Shown: positions 53,022 to 61,905 of the stretch, piece by piece
Numbering within the stretch: the first letter of the stretch is position 1
Layout: each line of letters begins with the position of its first letter
From: Streptomyces inhibens
GTDB taxonomy: Bacteria; Actinomycetota; Actinomycetes; Streptomycetales; Streptomycetaceae
DNA length: 64,000 bases
Reading direction: 5' to 3'
Assembly (NCBI RefSeq): GCF_003389455.1
Contig: NZ_QUAC01000073.1
Location: 1-64,000, forward strand
Notes under the pieces: model-generated
What the model saw: only the letters and a program-made list of their open reading frames with translations
The model's database searches: none
Told to the model about the DNA's origin: nothing
Position numbers and translations under genes: made by a program

Positions 53022-54836
53022 GTGCGTAGACCCCACATACGCAGGCCTCGCCTGGCTGTCGCCATCGCCGTGACCACGGCAGCGACCCTCACGGCGGGCG
53101 TGGCGGGCACCGCCTCCGCGATCACCGCGGCCTCGCCGGCCGCCGCCCCCTCCTCCCTCTCCTCATCGCCCGGCCTCCAGAAGGTCGTGGACACGGCCCG
53201 CGCCGCCGCGTATACGCACGCTTCGGCCACCGGCATCGGCAAGAAGGACACCCTCAAGGCCGTCGACACACTCATCGACCGGGACGGCAAGCAGCACGTC
53301 CGCTTCATCCGGACCCACCGCGGGCTGCCGGTCCTCGGCGGCGACCTCGTCGTCCACCTCACCGCCAAGTCGGCGTACGAGAGCGTGACCCGGGCCTACC
53401 GCCACCAGGTCGCCGTTTCCACCACGGACCCGAAGCTGTCGGCCGGACAGGCCGAGGCCAAGGCCGCCGCCGTGGCGAAGGGCGACGCCGGCCAGGCCGA
53501 ACTGGTCGTGGACGCCCGGGACGACCGGACGACGCTGGCCTACCAGGTGCAGGTGGCCGACAGCCGTACCGCCGAAGCCGGCGGCGCCCGTACGGTCGTC
53601 ATCGACGCGGAGACGGGAGCGGTGCTCAGCAACATCCCGGCCAACGACTCGTTCCTGTCGCCCGCGCTCCAGGAAAAGCTGCGCAAGCGCGGCGAGCGGC
53701 TCAACCCCTCGACCCGCCTGCTCGCCCCCACCCCGCCCGCCACGGGCAAGCCGGCCAAGACCGCCGGCTTCCCGGCCGCGGCCAACGGCACCGGCTCGTC
53801 CTTCTTCGTCGGCAGTGTCCCGCTGTCCACCACCCAGACCGCGAAGAACGCCTTCACCCTGAAGGACTCCACCCGCGGGAACACCGAGACCCGGGACGCC
53901 GGCGACAAGGAACTGGAGAAGTTCTCCAGCGGCAAGGCGTTCACCAGCACCAACAACCGCTGGGGCAACGGCACCACGAGCGACCGGGCGACCGCCGCCG
54001 TGGACGCCCAGTACGGCATCACCAGCACCCTCGACTTCTACAAGAAGACCTTCGGCCGCAAGGGCATCAACAACGACGGCCGCGGGGCGCGCGCCCTGGT
54101 GCACTTCGGCAAGAAGATCGGCAACGCCTTCTGGTCCTCCGACTGCGGATGCATGCTCTACGGCGACGGTGACGGCAACACCTTCGCCAAGCCGCTGGTC
54201 GTACTGGACGTCACCGGGCATGAGCTCACCCATGGGGTCGTCGATGCGACCGCCCGCCTCCAGCCCACCCGCGTCGACGCGGAGGGGAACCAGTTCGGCG
54301 AACCGGGCTCCCTCAACGAGTCGCTGGCGGACATCTTCGGCAGCGCGGTCGAGTTCTCCACCAACAACCCGAAGAACCCGCCGAACTACCTGATGGGCGA
54401 GAAGCTCGGTCTTGAGCAGAAGTTCCTGCGCCGGCTGGACAAGCCGTCGCTGGACAAGCTCGAAGGCACCGTCGACTACTGGTCGAAGGAGTCCTTCGAC
54501 ACCGAGGTGCACGCCGGTTCCGGTGTCTCCTCGCACGCCTACTACCTTCTCGCCGAGGGCAGCGGGAAGAAGGTGATCGGCGGTGTCTCCTACGACTCCC
54601 CTACCTACGACGGTTCCAAGGTGACCGGAATCGGCCGTGACAAGGCGACCGCGATCTTCTACCAGGCGCTCACCCGGTACATGGTCTCCACGACCGACTT
54701 CCACGACGCCCGGACCGCGACCCTGCGTGCGGCCAAGGACCTGTACGGGGCCGGCAGCACCGAGTACAAGACGGTGGACAAGGCCTGGGCCGCCGCCAAT
54801 GTGACGGCAGCCAACGCTCCGTCGGCCAAGCACTGA
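53022..54836 (+). CDS. Secreted M4 neutral metalloprotease (thermolysin family)
   Basis: 604 aa from GTG 53022. Signal peptide (RPRLAVAIAVTTAATLTAGV, cleavage near ASA), then an FTP/PepSY propeptide to about residue 220 (VRFIRTHRGLPVLGGDLVVH). The mature domain has the zinc site VTGHELTHGVVDA near residue 400, the third ligand in NESLADIFG, and the catalytic His region SGVSSHAYYLLAEGSG. Active extracellular protease after autocleavage. A strong terminator follows at 54851. Confidence 0.95.
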   Translation: MRRPHIRRPRLAVAIAVTTAATLTAGVAGTASAITAASPAAAPSSLSSSPGLQKVVDTARAAAYTHASATGIGKKDTLKAVDTLIDRDGKQHVRFIRTHRGLPVLGGDLVVHLTAKSAYESVTRAYRHQVAVSTTDPKLSAGQAEAKAAAVAKGDAGQAELVVDARDDRTTLAYQVQVADSRTAEAGGARTVVIDAETGAVLSNIPANDSFLSPALQEKLRKRGERLNPSTRLLAPTPPATGKPAKTAGFPAAANGTGSSFFVGSVPLSTTQTAKNAFTLKDSTRGNTETRDAGDKELEKFSSGKAFTSTNNRWGNGTTSDRATAAVDAQYGITSTLDFYKKTFGRKGINNDGRGARALVHFGKKIGNAFWSSDCGCMLYGDGDGNTFAKPLVVLDVTGHELTHGVVDATARLQPTRVDAEGNQFGEPGSLNESLADIFGSAVEFSTNNPKNPPNYLMGEKLGLEQKFLRRLDKPSLDKLEGTVDYWSKESFDTEVHAGSGVSSHAYYLLAEGSGKKVIGGVSYDSPTYDGSKVTGIGRDKATAIFYQALTRYMVSTTDFHDARTATLRAAKDLYGAGSTEYKTVDKAWAAANVTAANAPSAKH

Positions 54837-54850
54837 CACCTGGCCCGATG

Positions 54851-54880
54851 TGGTGCCCCCGCTGTCCTGCGGGGGCACCA
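54851..54880 (+). terminator. Terminator of the M4 protease
   Basis: TGGTGCCCCCGC / GCGGGGGCACCA, 12-bp perfect stem and 6-base loop, 15 bp after the stop codon. No clear U-run follows, as is common at high GC. Confidence 0.85.
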
Positions 54881-54980
54881 TGGCTTCTCGGCCGTCCGGC
54901 CCTCGTTCAGTCTCTCGGCCACCGGGTCCGTCCGGTGGGCCTCGACGGCGCGCGGCCGGCCGGAGCCTACGTTTGAGGCC

Positions 54981-56180
54981 ATGACCATCGATCGCCATAA
55001 CGGGAATCAGCGTCTCGGCTATCCGGTGGCGGCGGGCGTGTTCGCGATCGGCATGGCCGGCACGACACTGCCCACCCCCCTGTACGGGCTCTACCGCGAG
55101 CAGCTCGGGTTCTCCGAGCTGATGGTGACCGTGGTCTTCGCCGTGTACGCAATCGGCGTGATCACCGTCCTCCTGTTCGCGGGCAACTTCTCCGACGAGG
55201 TGGGCCGGCGCCCGGTGTTGCTGTGTGCGCTGGGGCTGTCCGCGGCGAGCGCGCTGTGCTTCATGTTCGAGGGCGGGCTGCCGATGCTGCTGCTGGGGCG
55301 GGTGCTGTCCGGTTTTGCGGCGGGACTGTTCAGCGGTGCCGCCACGGCGGCCGTACTGGAGCTGGCGAAGCCCGGCCAGGAGGCACATGCGGGGTTCGCC
55401 GCGACCGCGGCGAACATGGGCGGCCTCGGCTGCGGCCCGTTGCTGTCCGGGCTGCTGGCCCAGTACGCACCATGGCCGCTGACCCTGCCGTTCCTGGTGC
55501 ACCTCGGGCTGCTGGCGCTGGCGGCCGTGGCGACCTGGCTGTTGCCGGAGACCGTCGCCCATCCGCACCGGCCACACACCCTGCGACCCCAGGGCCTGCG
55601 GCTGCCGCCCGAAGTACGCGGGGTCTTCACCCCCTCGGCCGTCGCCGCCTTCGCCGGTTTCGCGCTGCTGGGACTGTTCACCGCGGTCGCGCCGGCCTTC
55701 GTCGGCCAGACCCTGGGCGTCCACAACCTGGCCGTGACCGGAGTGATCGTCTTCACGGTGTTCCTGGGCTCGACCGTCGGGCAGTCCTTGACCGGGCGGA
55801 TCGGCGTACGGACGGCCCTGCCAGGCGGCTGTCTGATCCTGGTGGTGGGCCTCTCGCTCGTCGCCACGTCACTGGCGATCACCTCACTGCCCGTGCTGGT
55901 CATCGGCGCGGTGTGCGGCGGCATCGGCCAGGGTCTGGCCTTCCGCGCCGGCCTGACCGCCGTGGGCCACGCGGCGCCGCCCGAGCACCGCGGCGGCACC
56001 ATCTCGGCGTTCTTCCTCGTCGCCTATCTCGGCATTTCGCTGCCGGTGGTGGGGGTCGGCGCGCTCACGATGGTGCTGGGCCTGCGCGGCGCGGGGCTGA
56101 CCTTCGCCGGCTGCGTCATCGTGCTCGCCGTGGCCGTCGGCCTGTACGTCCTGCGGCATCCGCCGACGGACGACGACTGA
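54981..56180 (+). CDS. MFS transporter
   Basis: 399 aa, twelve helices. Begins AAGVFAIGMAGTTLPTPLYG; motif A-like loop FSDEVGRRPVLLC between helices 2 and 3; LSGFAAGLFSGAATAAVLEL is helix 4. It looks like an exporter-type MFS (SetA/AraJ-like size). No regulator adjoins; a terminator follows at 56197. Confidence 0.88.
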   Translation: MTIDRHNGNQRLGYPVAAGVFAIGMAGTTLPTPLYGLYREQLGFSELMVTVVFAVYAIGVITVLLFAGNFSDEVGRRPVLLCALGLSAASALCFMFEGGLPMLLLGRVLSGFAAGLFSGAATAAVLELAKPGQEAHAGFAATAANMGGLGCGPLLSGLLAQYAPWPLTLPFLVHLGLLALAAVATWLLPETVAHPHRPHTLRPQGLRLPPEVRGVFTPSAVAAFAGFALLGLFTAVAPAFVGQTLGVHNLAVTGVIVFTVFLGSTVGQSLTGRIGVRTALPGGCLILVVGLSLVATSLAITSLPVLVIGAVCGGIGQGLAFRAGLTAVGHAAPPEHRGGTISAFFLVAYLGISLPVVGVGALTMVLGLRGAGLTFAGCVIVLAVAVGLYVLRHPPTDDD

Positions 56181-56196
56181 CCTCGCACCGCGCGCA

Positions 56197-56231
56197 CCTC
56201 ACCCGCCGGCGCCCCGAGCCGGCAGGTGAGG
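56197..56231 (+). terminator. Terminator after the MFS gene
   Basis: CCTCACC-c-GCCGGC / GCCGGC-a-GGTGAGG around a 7-base loop: 13 paired bases with one c-a mismatch, 17 bp after the stop codon at 56180. Confidence 0.75.
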
Positions 56232-56294
56232 GTTACCAGGTCCCGGCTCAGGGCCTCTGTCCTCCCGGCCGATCGTCCACGACAGAATCACCGC

Positions 56295-56693
56295 ATGGGC
56301 ATCAGAGTCTGGGTCGACAACTGGCAAATGCAGTGCTGCGGCGAACCGTTCGGCATCGGGGCGGAGGTGTCCTAGACACTGGTCGATGCCGATAGGGAGT
56401 GGCTGGCGGACGTGCTCGGGGCCGAGGCCGCCGCCACCGTCGATGCCGCCGAGGAGCACCACGGTGGCACCCGCGAAGAGACTTCGGCCACGGCCGCCAC
56501 CGTCACCGTCACCGGCATCAGCGCGGTGCACTGCCGGTTCGCACCGCTGCCGGGGAAGCCTGCCCACACGCGCTATCCGGTGCCGGGTTCCGGCACGCTC
56601 ACCGCTCTTTCGTCAGCCGACGGCTGGACGCCCGACCGCGACGACCTGCAGTTCGTCGGCTATCTCGTGGAGCTCGCCACCCCGCGGCGTTGA
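56295..56693 (+). pseudogene. DUF6578-like gene with one amber codon
   Basis: A 132-codon frame from ATG 56295 is intact except for TAG at 56373-56375 (codon 27), where I expect Trp (GIGAEVS-x-TLVDADREWL). The remainder (YPVPGSGTLTALSSADG, DDLQFVGYLVELATP) fits the DUF6578 family of short actinobacterial proteins. A single G-to-A change would explain the stop. Translation could restart at an internal GTG but would lose the conserved N terminus (RVWVDNWQMQCCGEPF). Confidence 0.65.
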
Positions 56694-56733
56694 CGCTGTC
56701 AGACGTTGACAGCGTCAGACCTTGACAGCGTCA
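56691..56733. terminator. Bidirectional hairpin with duplicated arm
   Basis: TGACGCTGTCA (56691-56701) pairs perfectly with TGACAGCGTCA at 56707-56717 and again at 56723-56733, because the right arm is duplicated in a 16-bp tandem. It lies between the convergent ends of the DUF6578-like gene and the P450. Confidence 0.75.
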
Positions 56734-57829
56734 GCCGGCCCCGGCGCCGCCCCTCGCGCCGAGGAGTTGGTTCACGCCGGTCTCCACCTCGGCCTCGGCC
56801 AGGAGGGCGCCCACGCAGAGGTGCCAGCCGAGGGCGAAGGCGACATGGTCGGCGGCGGCGCTGAAGGCGTTGGCCGGGGTGAGGTCGGTGCGGAAGATGT
56901 CGAAGGCGTCGGGCCGGGCGTAGTGGCTCTCGTCGCGGTTGGCCGCGCCGATCAGGCAGGTGACCGTGGCGCCCGCGGGCACGGTGCCGCCGCTGACGAT
57001 GACGTCCGCGGCGGGCTGACGCATGATCATCTGGACCGGCGGGGTGTAGCACAGCGTCTCGGCGAAGGCCATGGGCACCAGTGACCGGTCGGCGCGTACC
57101 GCGGCGAGCTGGTCCGGGTGGGCCAGCAGATTGCGGAGCACCAGCGCGATGGCCTTGTCCGTGGTTGCGCCGCCGGCGGCCAGCAGCAGACTGACGAACG
57201 CCGTGATGTCCTGATCGTTCAGACGCCCGGCCTGACGCCTTCGACATCTTCCGCACCGACCTCACCCCTTGGATGATCGGGAGCAGATGCGCCGCGAGCT
57301 CCTCGCCCGCGCGCCGGCCGGCGGCCGCGACCCCGGGGTCCTGTGCGAGGTTGGCCAGGAATGCGACGACCGCCACGTACCAGTCGTGGAAGCGGTCGTG
57401 GTCGGCCCGGTCCAGGCCGAACAATGTCGACGATCACGTTGATCGGGAAGCGGGTGGCGAACCGCGCCGCAAGGTCCGTCTCCTCGGCGTCGCGGAAGGC
57501 GTCGATCAGCTCGCGGGCGTTGCGCTCGATGACCAGCAGAAACTTCTCGCGCAGCTCACGGCCGCGGAAGGCGGGCGCCACCAGAGCGCGGCGTACGGAG
57601 TGTTCGCGGCCGCTCATCTGGGGGAGGGTACGGCCGCCGTGCGCCGGTTCGATCTGCCAGTCGTAGTTGTCGCTGGTGAACACCGGCTCGCGGAAGGCGC
57701 GTTCCACGTCCTCGTACCGGGAGAGCAGATAGCTGTCGGTGCCCTTGTGGTGGAGCAGCGGGTAGTGCGCGCGCAGGATGCGGCACGCGGGGTAGTCATG
57801 GATGCGGACGTGGGCATGGACGTATCCGG
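56731..57829 (-). pseudogene. Cytochrome P450, frameshifted with self-inverted insert
   Basis: N-terminal part in one frame: DYPACRILRAHYPLLHHKGT, YLLSRYEDVERAFREPVFTS, REHSVRRALVAPAFRG. A shift near 57425 leads to FGLDRADHDRFHDWYVAVVA. At 57223-57268 an inverted copy of 56876-56921 interrupts the I-helix region. The C terminal continues MAFAETLCYTPPVQMIMRQP and the heme loop FALGWHLCVGALLAEAEVE (FxxGxxxCxG). Two lesions make it inactive. Biosynthetic partners are absent nearby. Confidence 0.85.
56876..57268. repeat. 46-bp inverted duplication inside P450
   Basis: 56876-56921 and 57223-57268 are reverse complements over 46 bp with one mismatch. The first is the native P450 sequence; the second is the inserted copy. 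Confidence 0.92.
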
Positions 57830-58017
57830 CCGACGCTGCCGCCGGCCGGCCCGTATGGCCGCCCGATGCACGGCACGCACCGCTCTCACCCGGACGGCCG
57901 CCGGTCTTCACTCTTCTGCCTCCCCGGGCACGCTCTTTCGGCGGAGGTCCGGAAACGCTGGATCCAGCAGCCCTCGATCCGGCTGCCCTCGTGGAGACCG
58001 AGAAGTGTGAGAGTCGC

Positions 58018-58377
58018 ATGGCCCCGTCCGCCCCTCCTGCCCCGCCGAGCCGTGTCCGTCGGGCGCACGCCGTCCGTGCGTTCTTCAGCCGCGCTTACGT
58101 CATCCGTGCCCACAGCATCCGCGGGTACGTCATCCGTGCGCACGTCATCCGTGGGTACGTCGTCATGGCAACGCTCGCCGCGCTGCTGTCCGCCGCCGGA
58201 CCGGCCGCCGCCGCTGCCGCGTCGCCCGGGAAACCTGCCCTGGCGGCGACGGGGACCAAGCCCCTGGTGTTCATGGGACTCGGCACGGTCGCCGGTCTGA
58301 CGGTGCTCGCGGGCGCGGCGCTGGTCGCGAGTGCCCGTAGGCGGCGGGGCACCACCCCGCCCACGGACCGCTGCTGA
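58018..58377 (+). CDS. Small LAATG sortase-anchored surface protein
   Basis: 119 aa from ATG 58018, or as little as 71 aa from ATG 58165. The basic N terminus contains a repeated YVIRAH/IRGYV segment, then a signal-type core (MATLAALLSAAGPAAAAAAS). The C terminus is a sorting signal: LAATG at residue 81, a hydrophobic helix (LVFMGLGTVAGLTVLAGAAL) and ARRRR. Class E sortases of streptomycetes recognise LAXTG, so it should be linked to the cell wall. The mature part is only about 15 residues. Confidence 0.7.
   Translation: MAPSAPPAPPSRVRRAHAVRAFFSRAYVIRAHSIRGYVIRAHVIRGYVVMATLAALLSAAGPAAAAAASPGKPALAATGTKPLVFMGLGTVAGLTVLAGAALVASARRRRGTTPPTDRC
58097..58160. repeat. 30-bp imperfect direct repeat in LAATG gene
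   Basis: TACGTCATCCGTGC-type units recur about twice in register with the codons, giving the IRAHxIRGYV repeat before the signal core. Confidence 0.6.
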
Positions 58378-58467
58378 CCGGCCAGTTGCCGAAGAACCGC
58401 TGCTCAAGGACTGCTGCTCAAGACCCGCGCTCAAGGACCGCCGCTGAAGGAAAGGATCCACCGCATC

Positions 58468-59295
58468 ATGAGCACCTTCACCACCACCGACGGCACGGAG
58501 ATCTTCTACAAGGACTGGGGCGCCGGCCGGCCCGTCGTTTTCAGCCATGGCTGGCCGCTCAATGCCGATGCCTGGGACGACCAGATGCATCTGGTCGCCG
58601 CCAACGGATTCCGCGCGATCGCGCACGACCGTCGCGGACACGGCCGCTCCGGCCAGCCGTGGCACGGCAATGACATGGACACCTACGCGGATGACCTCGC
58701 TGAGCTGCTGAACGCCCTGGACGTGCAGGATGCGACGCTGGTCGGTCATTCCACCGGCGGCGGCGAGGTGGCCCGCTACATCGGCCGCCATGGCACGGCC
58801 CGGGTGGCCAAGGCGGTCCTGCTCGGCGCCGTCCCGCCGCTCATGCTCAAAACGGAGGCCAACCCTGAGGGGCTGCCGATCGATGTCTTCGACGGTATCC
58901 GCGCCGGCGTCGCCACCGACCGGTCGCAGTTCTACAAGGACCTCAGCGAGAGCTTCTACGGCGCCAACCGGCCCGGCTCCAACGTCTCGCAGGGCGTTCG
59001 CGATGCGTTCTGGCTGTGGAGCATGCAGGTGGGGTTCAAGGGCGCATTCGACTGCATCAAGCAGTTCTCCGAGACCGACTTCACCGAAGATCTCCAGCGG
59101 TTCGACGTCCCCACGCTGATCGTCCACGGCGATGACGACCAGATCGTGCCGCTTGTGGCCGCTGCCCCGAAGTCGGCGAAGCTCGTGAAGAATTCCACGC
59201 TCAAGATCTACCCGGGCGCGCCGCACGGCCTTTCGGCGGTCGGCCCGTACAAGGACGGCTTCAACGCCGATCTGCTGGCCTTCCTCAACGGCTGA
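58468..59295 (+). CDS. Alpha/beta hydrolase of the non-heme haloperoxidase group
   Basis: 275 aa, the exact usual size. [16 protein letters not shown] (oxyanion), [30 protein letters not shown] with the nucleophile Ser, [10 protein letters not shown] with the acid and PGAPHGLS with the catalytic His. Members halogenate through peracid formation or act as esterases. A strong hairpin begins at its last codons. Confidence 0.92.
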   Translation: MSTFTTTDGTEIFYKDWGAGRPVVFSHGWPLNADAWDDQMHLVAANGFRAIAHDRRGHGRSGQPWHGNDMDTYADDLAELLNALDVQDATLVGHSTGGGEVARYIGRHGTARVAKAVLLGAVPPLMLKTEANPEGLPIDVFDGIRAGVATDRSQFYKDLSESFYGANRPGSNVSQGVRDAFWLWSMQVGFKGAFDCIKQFSETDFTEDLQRFDVPTLIVHGDDDQIVPLVAAAPKSAKLVKNSTLKIYPGAPHGLSAVGPYKDGFNADLLAFLNG

Positions 59296-59310
59296 GCCGC
59301 CCCTCAGCCG
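59289..59310. terminator. Terminator overlapping the hydrolase stop
   Basis: CGGCTGAG / CTCAGCCG, 8-bp perfect stem with a 6-base loop; the stop codon TGA is within the left arm. The convergent gene ends at 59441, so it may serve both. Confidence 0.75.
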
Positions 59311-59440
59311 GCAGGCTGCTCACGGCGCGGCCGACCAGCGGTGGGACGAAGCGCAGCATCCGGGGCATGCCCGACCACTCGGGCGCGGTGCGGCTTCCGG
59401 GCGGGTGCGGTGCCTGGCCCCAGGCGATGTGGTGCGGGGG

Positions 59441-60514
59441 TCAGTCGTTCCTGGCGGCGCGCAGACGGGCGGCCTCGCGGGGTGAGTTCTCGTTGAGCTG
59501 TCCGGCGCGTGAGCCCGCCAGCTTTTCGGCGAGGTGCCGGCCGACCGTGGTGGGCGGGTACAGCGGCTCGGCACCGGCCGGGACGCAGCCGGGCAGGCAG
59601 CTGATCTCCGCGTCCCAGTTGCCGTCATGGAAGTACGCGGCGGAGCGGCGCCGGACGACCCGCCCGTTGTCATCGGTGGGTGGCAGAACCCGGTGCATCG
59701 TTGACAGCCAGCGGTCATTGGTCCACCGCGCCAGCAAGTCACCGAGGTTGACCAGCAGACAGCCGGGCTCGGGCAGAACGTCATGCCAGCCACCGCGGGT
59801 GTCAAGGATCTGCAGCCCGGGGACACGGTCGGCCCACAGCACGGTGACGATGCCGTAGTCGGTGTGTGCGCCCATCCCCATCTGGTCACGGTCGAGGGTG
59901 ATCTCCCTGTCGGGGAGCATGTAGTGGTTCATCCGCAGCACATCGAGAGAGTGGTCGGTGAACGGGGCGAAGTAGCCCTCCGCCAGCCCGAGGGCGTGCG
60001 CAAAGATCTCGGTCAGCCACTCCGCGAGCCCGCCCGCGTGTGTGCACCACTCCCCCACCGCGCGGCGGAAGCCCGGCACGGCCGGCCAGATATTGGCCGG
60101 GTAGTGCGCTTCGGGGAGATTCAGTCCGGGGAAGGAAGAAGCCTCGGAGCCGACGTTGAAGGCCTCGAAGAGGTCCTCGGCGACCGTGGGCACCCCCAGG
60201 CTCAGGCTGAGCTTCTCGGTGCGCGGCGGGGTGTAGCCACGGTTGATGTCGGGGGACGGCGAACGCAGTTGCTTCTTCTCCTCCAGGGGCAGCGCGAAGA
60301 ACGCGTCCAGTGCGTCGGCCAAGGCGTGCACCGTGGAGTCGGGGATGCCGTGCCCGCGGATCTGCATGAATCCGACGGTGCTCGCCGCCTCGTCGACCGC
60401 CGTCGCGATGGCGGCGCGGTCGTCTTCGGTGCCCGTCTTCCAGTCGGAGATATCGATGACGGGTACCTCCAGTACGCCGTCGACCGCGGTGGCCCGGCCC
60501 GTGGTCCTGCCCAT
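59441..60514 (-). CDS. Isopenicillin N synthase-like 2OG-Fe(II) oxygenase
   Basis: 357 aa from ATG 60514. DIOX_N start (EVPVIDISDWKTGTEDDRAA, VGFMQIRGHGIPDS), then the double-stranded beta helix with iron ligands HTDYG and HRV (TMHRVLPP) and the RxS cosubstrate pair in RRRSAAYF. It resembles plant-type and bacterial 2-oxoglutarate oxygenases; substrate unknown. Not the true IPNS: no cluster genes adjoin. Confidence 0.9.
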   Translation of the reverse strand: MGRTTGRATAVDGVLEVPVIDISDWKTGTEDDRAAIATAVDEAASTVGFMQIRGHGIPDSTVHALADALDAFFALPLEEKKQLRSPSPDINRGYTPPRTEKLSLSLGVPTVAEDLFEAFNVGSEASSFPGLNLPEAHYPANIWPAVPGFRRAVGEWCTHAGGLAEWLTEIFAHALGLAEGYFAPFTDHSLDVLRMNHYMLPDREITLDRDQMGMGAHTDYGIVTVLWADRVPGLQILDTRGGWHDVLPEPGCLLVNLGDLLARWTNDRWLSTMHRVLPPTDDNGRVVRRRSAAYFHDGNWDAEISCLPGCVPAGAEPLYPPTTVGRHLAEKLAGSRAGQLNENSPREAARLRAARND

Positions 60515-60714
60515 CGTGTGACGTCCTTCCCTCACCGGGTGCTCTGCTCCGGAATCCGGTTCAACTCCGGAATCCGGTTCAGCATTTTGATGAACGTTCC
60601 ACCGAGCGTCTTGATCAGAACAAGCCGATGGGTATTTTCGGCGCTCGTTCGTCGGCCGGGCGGACAGCGGCGGCGACGTGTCCTCGCCCTGCGGGCGGGG
60701 AGGCCTACGCGCGT

Positions 60715-61095
60715 TTACGCCCGGAGGACGGCTTGTGCGCGGCTCCACGTCGTCGTCGGGTCGAAACGTTCCGCGTGCCAGGTGGTCGAGGCCAGCGAGC
60801 CGCGCCCCTTGTAGCGGCGCATGATCGCGACATGAGGTGGACAGGCGATGAAGCCGTTCAGTGCGGCCTCGTCGCGCCAGACGGCCACGGCTCCGCAGTG
60901 ACGGGCGGTGGGGGCCGCCCAGAGCCACATTCCCAGTGCGCCGTCGAGCCGGGGCCAGTGCGCCGCGAGCCGGCGGGCCGCGAGGTAGACGCCGGGCAGG
61001 TCGGTGCGGGTGTCGAGCGTGAAGTCGGTGACGCTGACGAGTACCGGGCCGCTGTGGCCGGGGTCCCGGCCGGGCGTCCACGAGGACCTCAGCAT
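60715..61095 (-). CDS. Hypothetical protein coupled to the TIGR03086-type gene
   Basis: 126 aa. The ATG at 61095 overlaps the upstream stop (ATGCTGA), so it is cotranscribed with the 61089-61853 gene. Features: LDTRTDLPGVYLAARRLAAH, MWLWAAPTARHCGAVAVWRD, FIACPPHVAIMRRYKGRGSL. The pattern of a beta-alpha-beta ferredoxin-like monooxygenase or DUF3291-like protein is possible, but I cannot place it firmly. Confidence 0.6.
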   Translation of the reverse strand: MLRSSWTPGRDPGHSGPVLVSVTDFTLDTRTDLPGVYLAARRLAAHWPRLDGALGMWLWAAPTARHCGAVAVWRDEAALNGFIACPPHVAIMRRYKGRGSLASTTWHAERFDPTTTWSRAQAVLRA

Positions 61096-61853
61096 GTCGG
61101 GTCGTGGGGCGCCGTGCCGGCATCGTCGGCGCCCGATGAGAGGGGGCTGCGCCAGTCCGGGGAGCGGCCGAGTGCCGCCAGGATTTTCTCCAGTGTGCCC
61201 ATGTGGTCGTCCGTGGCCAGCCCCGGGCGGAAGGCGCTGCCCGGGGCGAGCCGGGAGTCCCCGTCCGGGACGGCGCGGGCTATCGGCAGTGCGGCCTGGA
61301 GGAGGTCGGGGCTTGGTTCGTACGCAAGGTCCAGGGTGCGGGCGACATCCCAGCTGTGCACCACGTAGTCGATGAGGTGGAAGCCGACCGCCCGGGCGGC
61401 GGGGAACGTCTTGGCCGCGGTGAATTCGGGGAGGGTGAACGCGCGGTCGGGGGTGTCCACGGTCGCGAAGGCGGCGATGACCTTCTCGGCCGCGTCGCCG
61501 TAGTGCGCGACGACGTCCTCGCCGACCGGGTGGACCGCCCAGTGCGCCAGGTCCTGGCCCTGCCCGAGCGCTGCCGCCGCGAACCCGCGGTGCTGGGCCG
61601 TCATATGGGCCAGCAGATCACTGAGGGACCACGCGGAGCAGGGTGTCGGGCGGGAGAGCGCGTCGGGGGTCACTCGGCGTACCAGGGTCACGCTGTCCCG
61701 GACCGCCTGGGCGTGGAGACGCCTCAGGCGTTCGAAGTCGGCGCCGGCCGATTGCGCACGTGAGGCGTCCGGGCGTGGCGCATCAGGTCCTGCTGAGTTC
61801 GCACGGGGTGCGTCCGGGTGCGGTGCGTCCGTGCCTGCAGAGTTCATATGCAT
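61089..61853 (-). CDS. TIGR03086-family metal-binding protein (mycothiol-type DinB fold)
   Basis: 254 aa. After a Pro/Ala/Asp repeat-rich tail (DAPRPDASRAQSAGADFE), the fold is clear: FERLRRLHAQAVRDSVTLVR, PCSAWSLSDLLAHMTAQHRG with a metal His, FPAARAVGFHLIDYVVHSWD with the second His. MarR gene at 61906 is divergent, 52 bp away. The start may be ATG 61853 or 61847. Likely thiol-dependent detoxification; substrate unknown. Confidence 0.87.
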   Translation of the reverse strand: MHMNSAGTDAPHPDAPRANSAGPDAPRPDASRAQSAGADFERLRRLHAQAVRDSVTLVRRVTPDALSRPTPCSAWSLSDLLAHMTAQHRGFAAAALGQGQDLAHWAVHPVGEDVVAHYGDAAEKVIAAFATVDTPDRAFTLPEFTAAKTFPAARAVGFHLIDYVVHSWDVARTLDLAYEPSPDLLQAALPIARAVPDGDSRLAPGSAFRPGLATDDHMGTLEKILAALGRSPDWRSPLSSGADDAGTAPHDPTC

Positions 61854-61905
61854 GCGCTTACGATCTGCGCGAGCACATGAATTGTCAACGGGTATTTTCT
61901 TGGCC

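Noticed and set aside
53163..55724. 853-codon open frame antisense to the M4 protease and MFS gene
   Set aside because: Crosses a terminator and two unrelated genes; composition is that of a complement frame.
56731..60514. Biosynthetic gene cluster (P450, haloperoxidase-like hydrolase, IPNS-like oxygenase)
   Set aside because: No core synthase (PKS, NRPS, terpene, RiPP) is present and the P450 is broken; the neighbours look unrelated.
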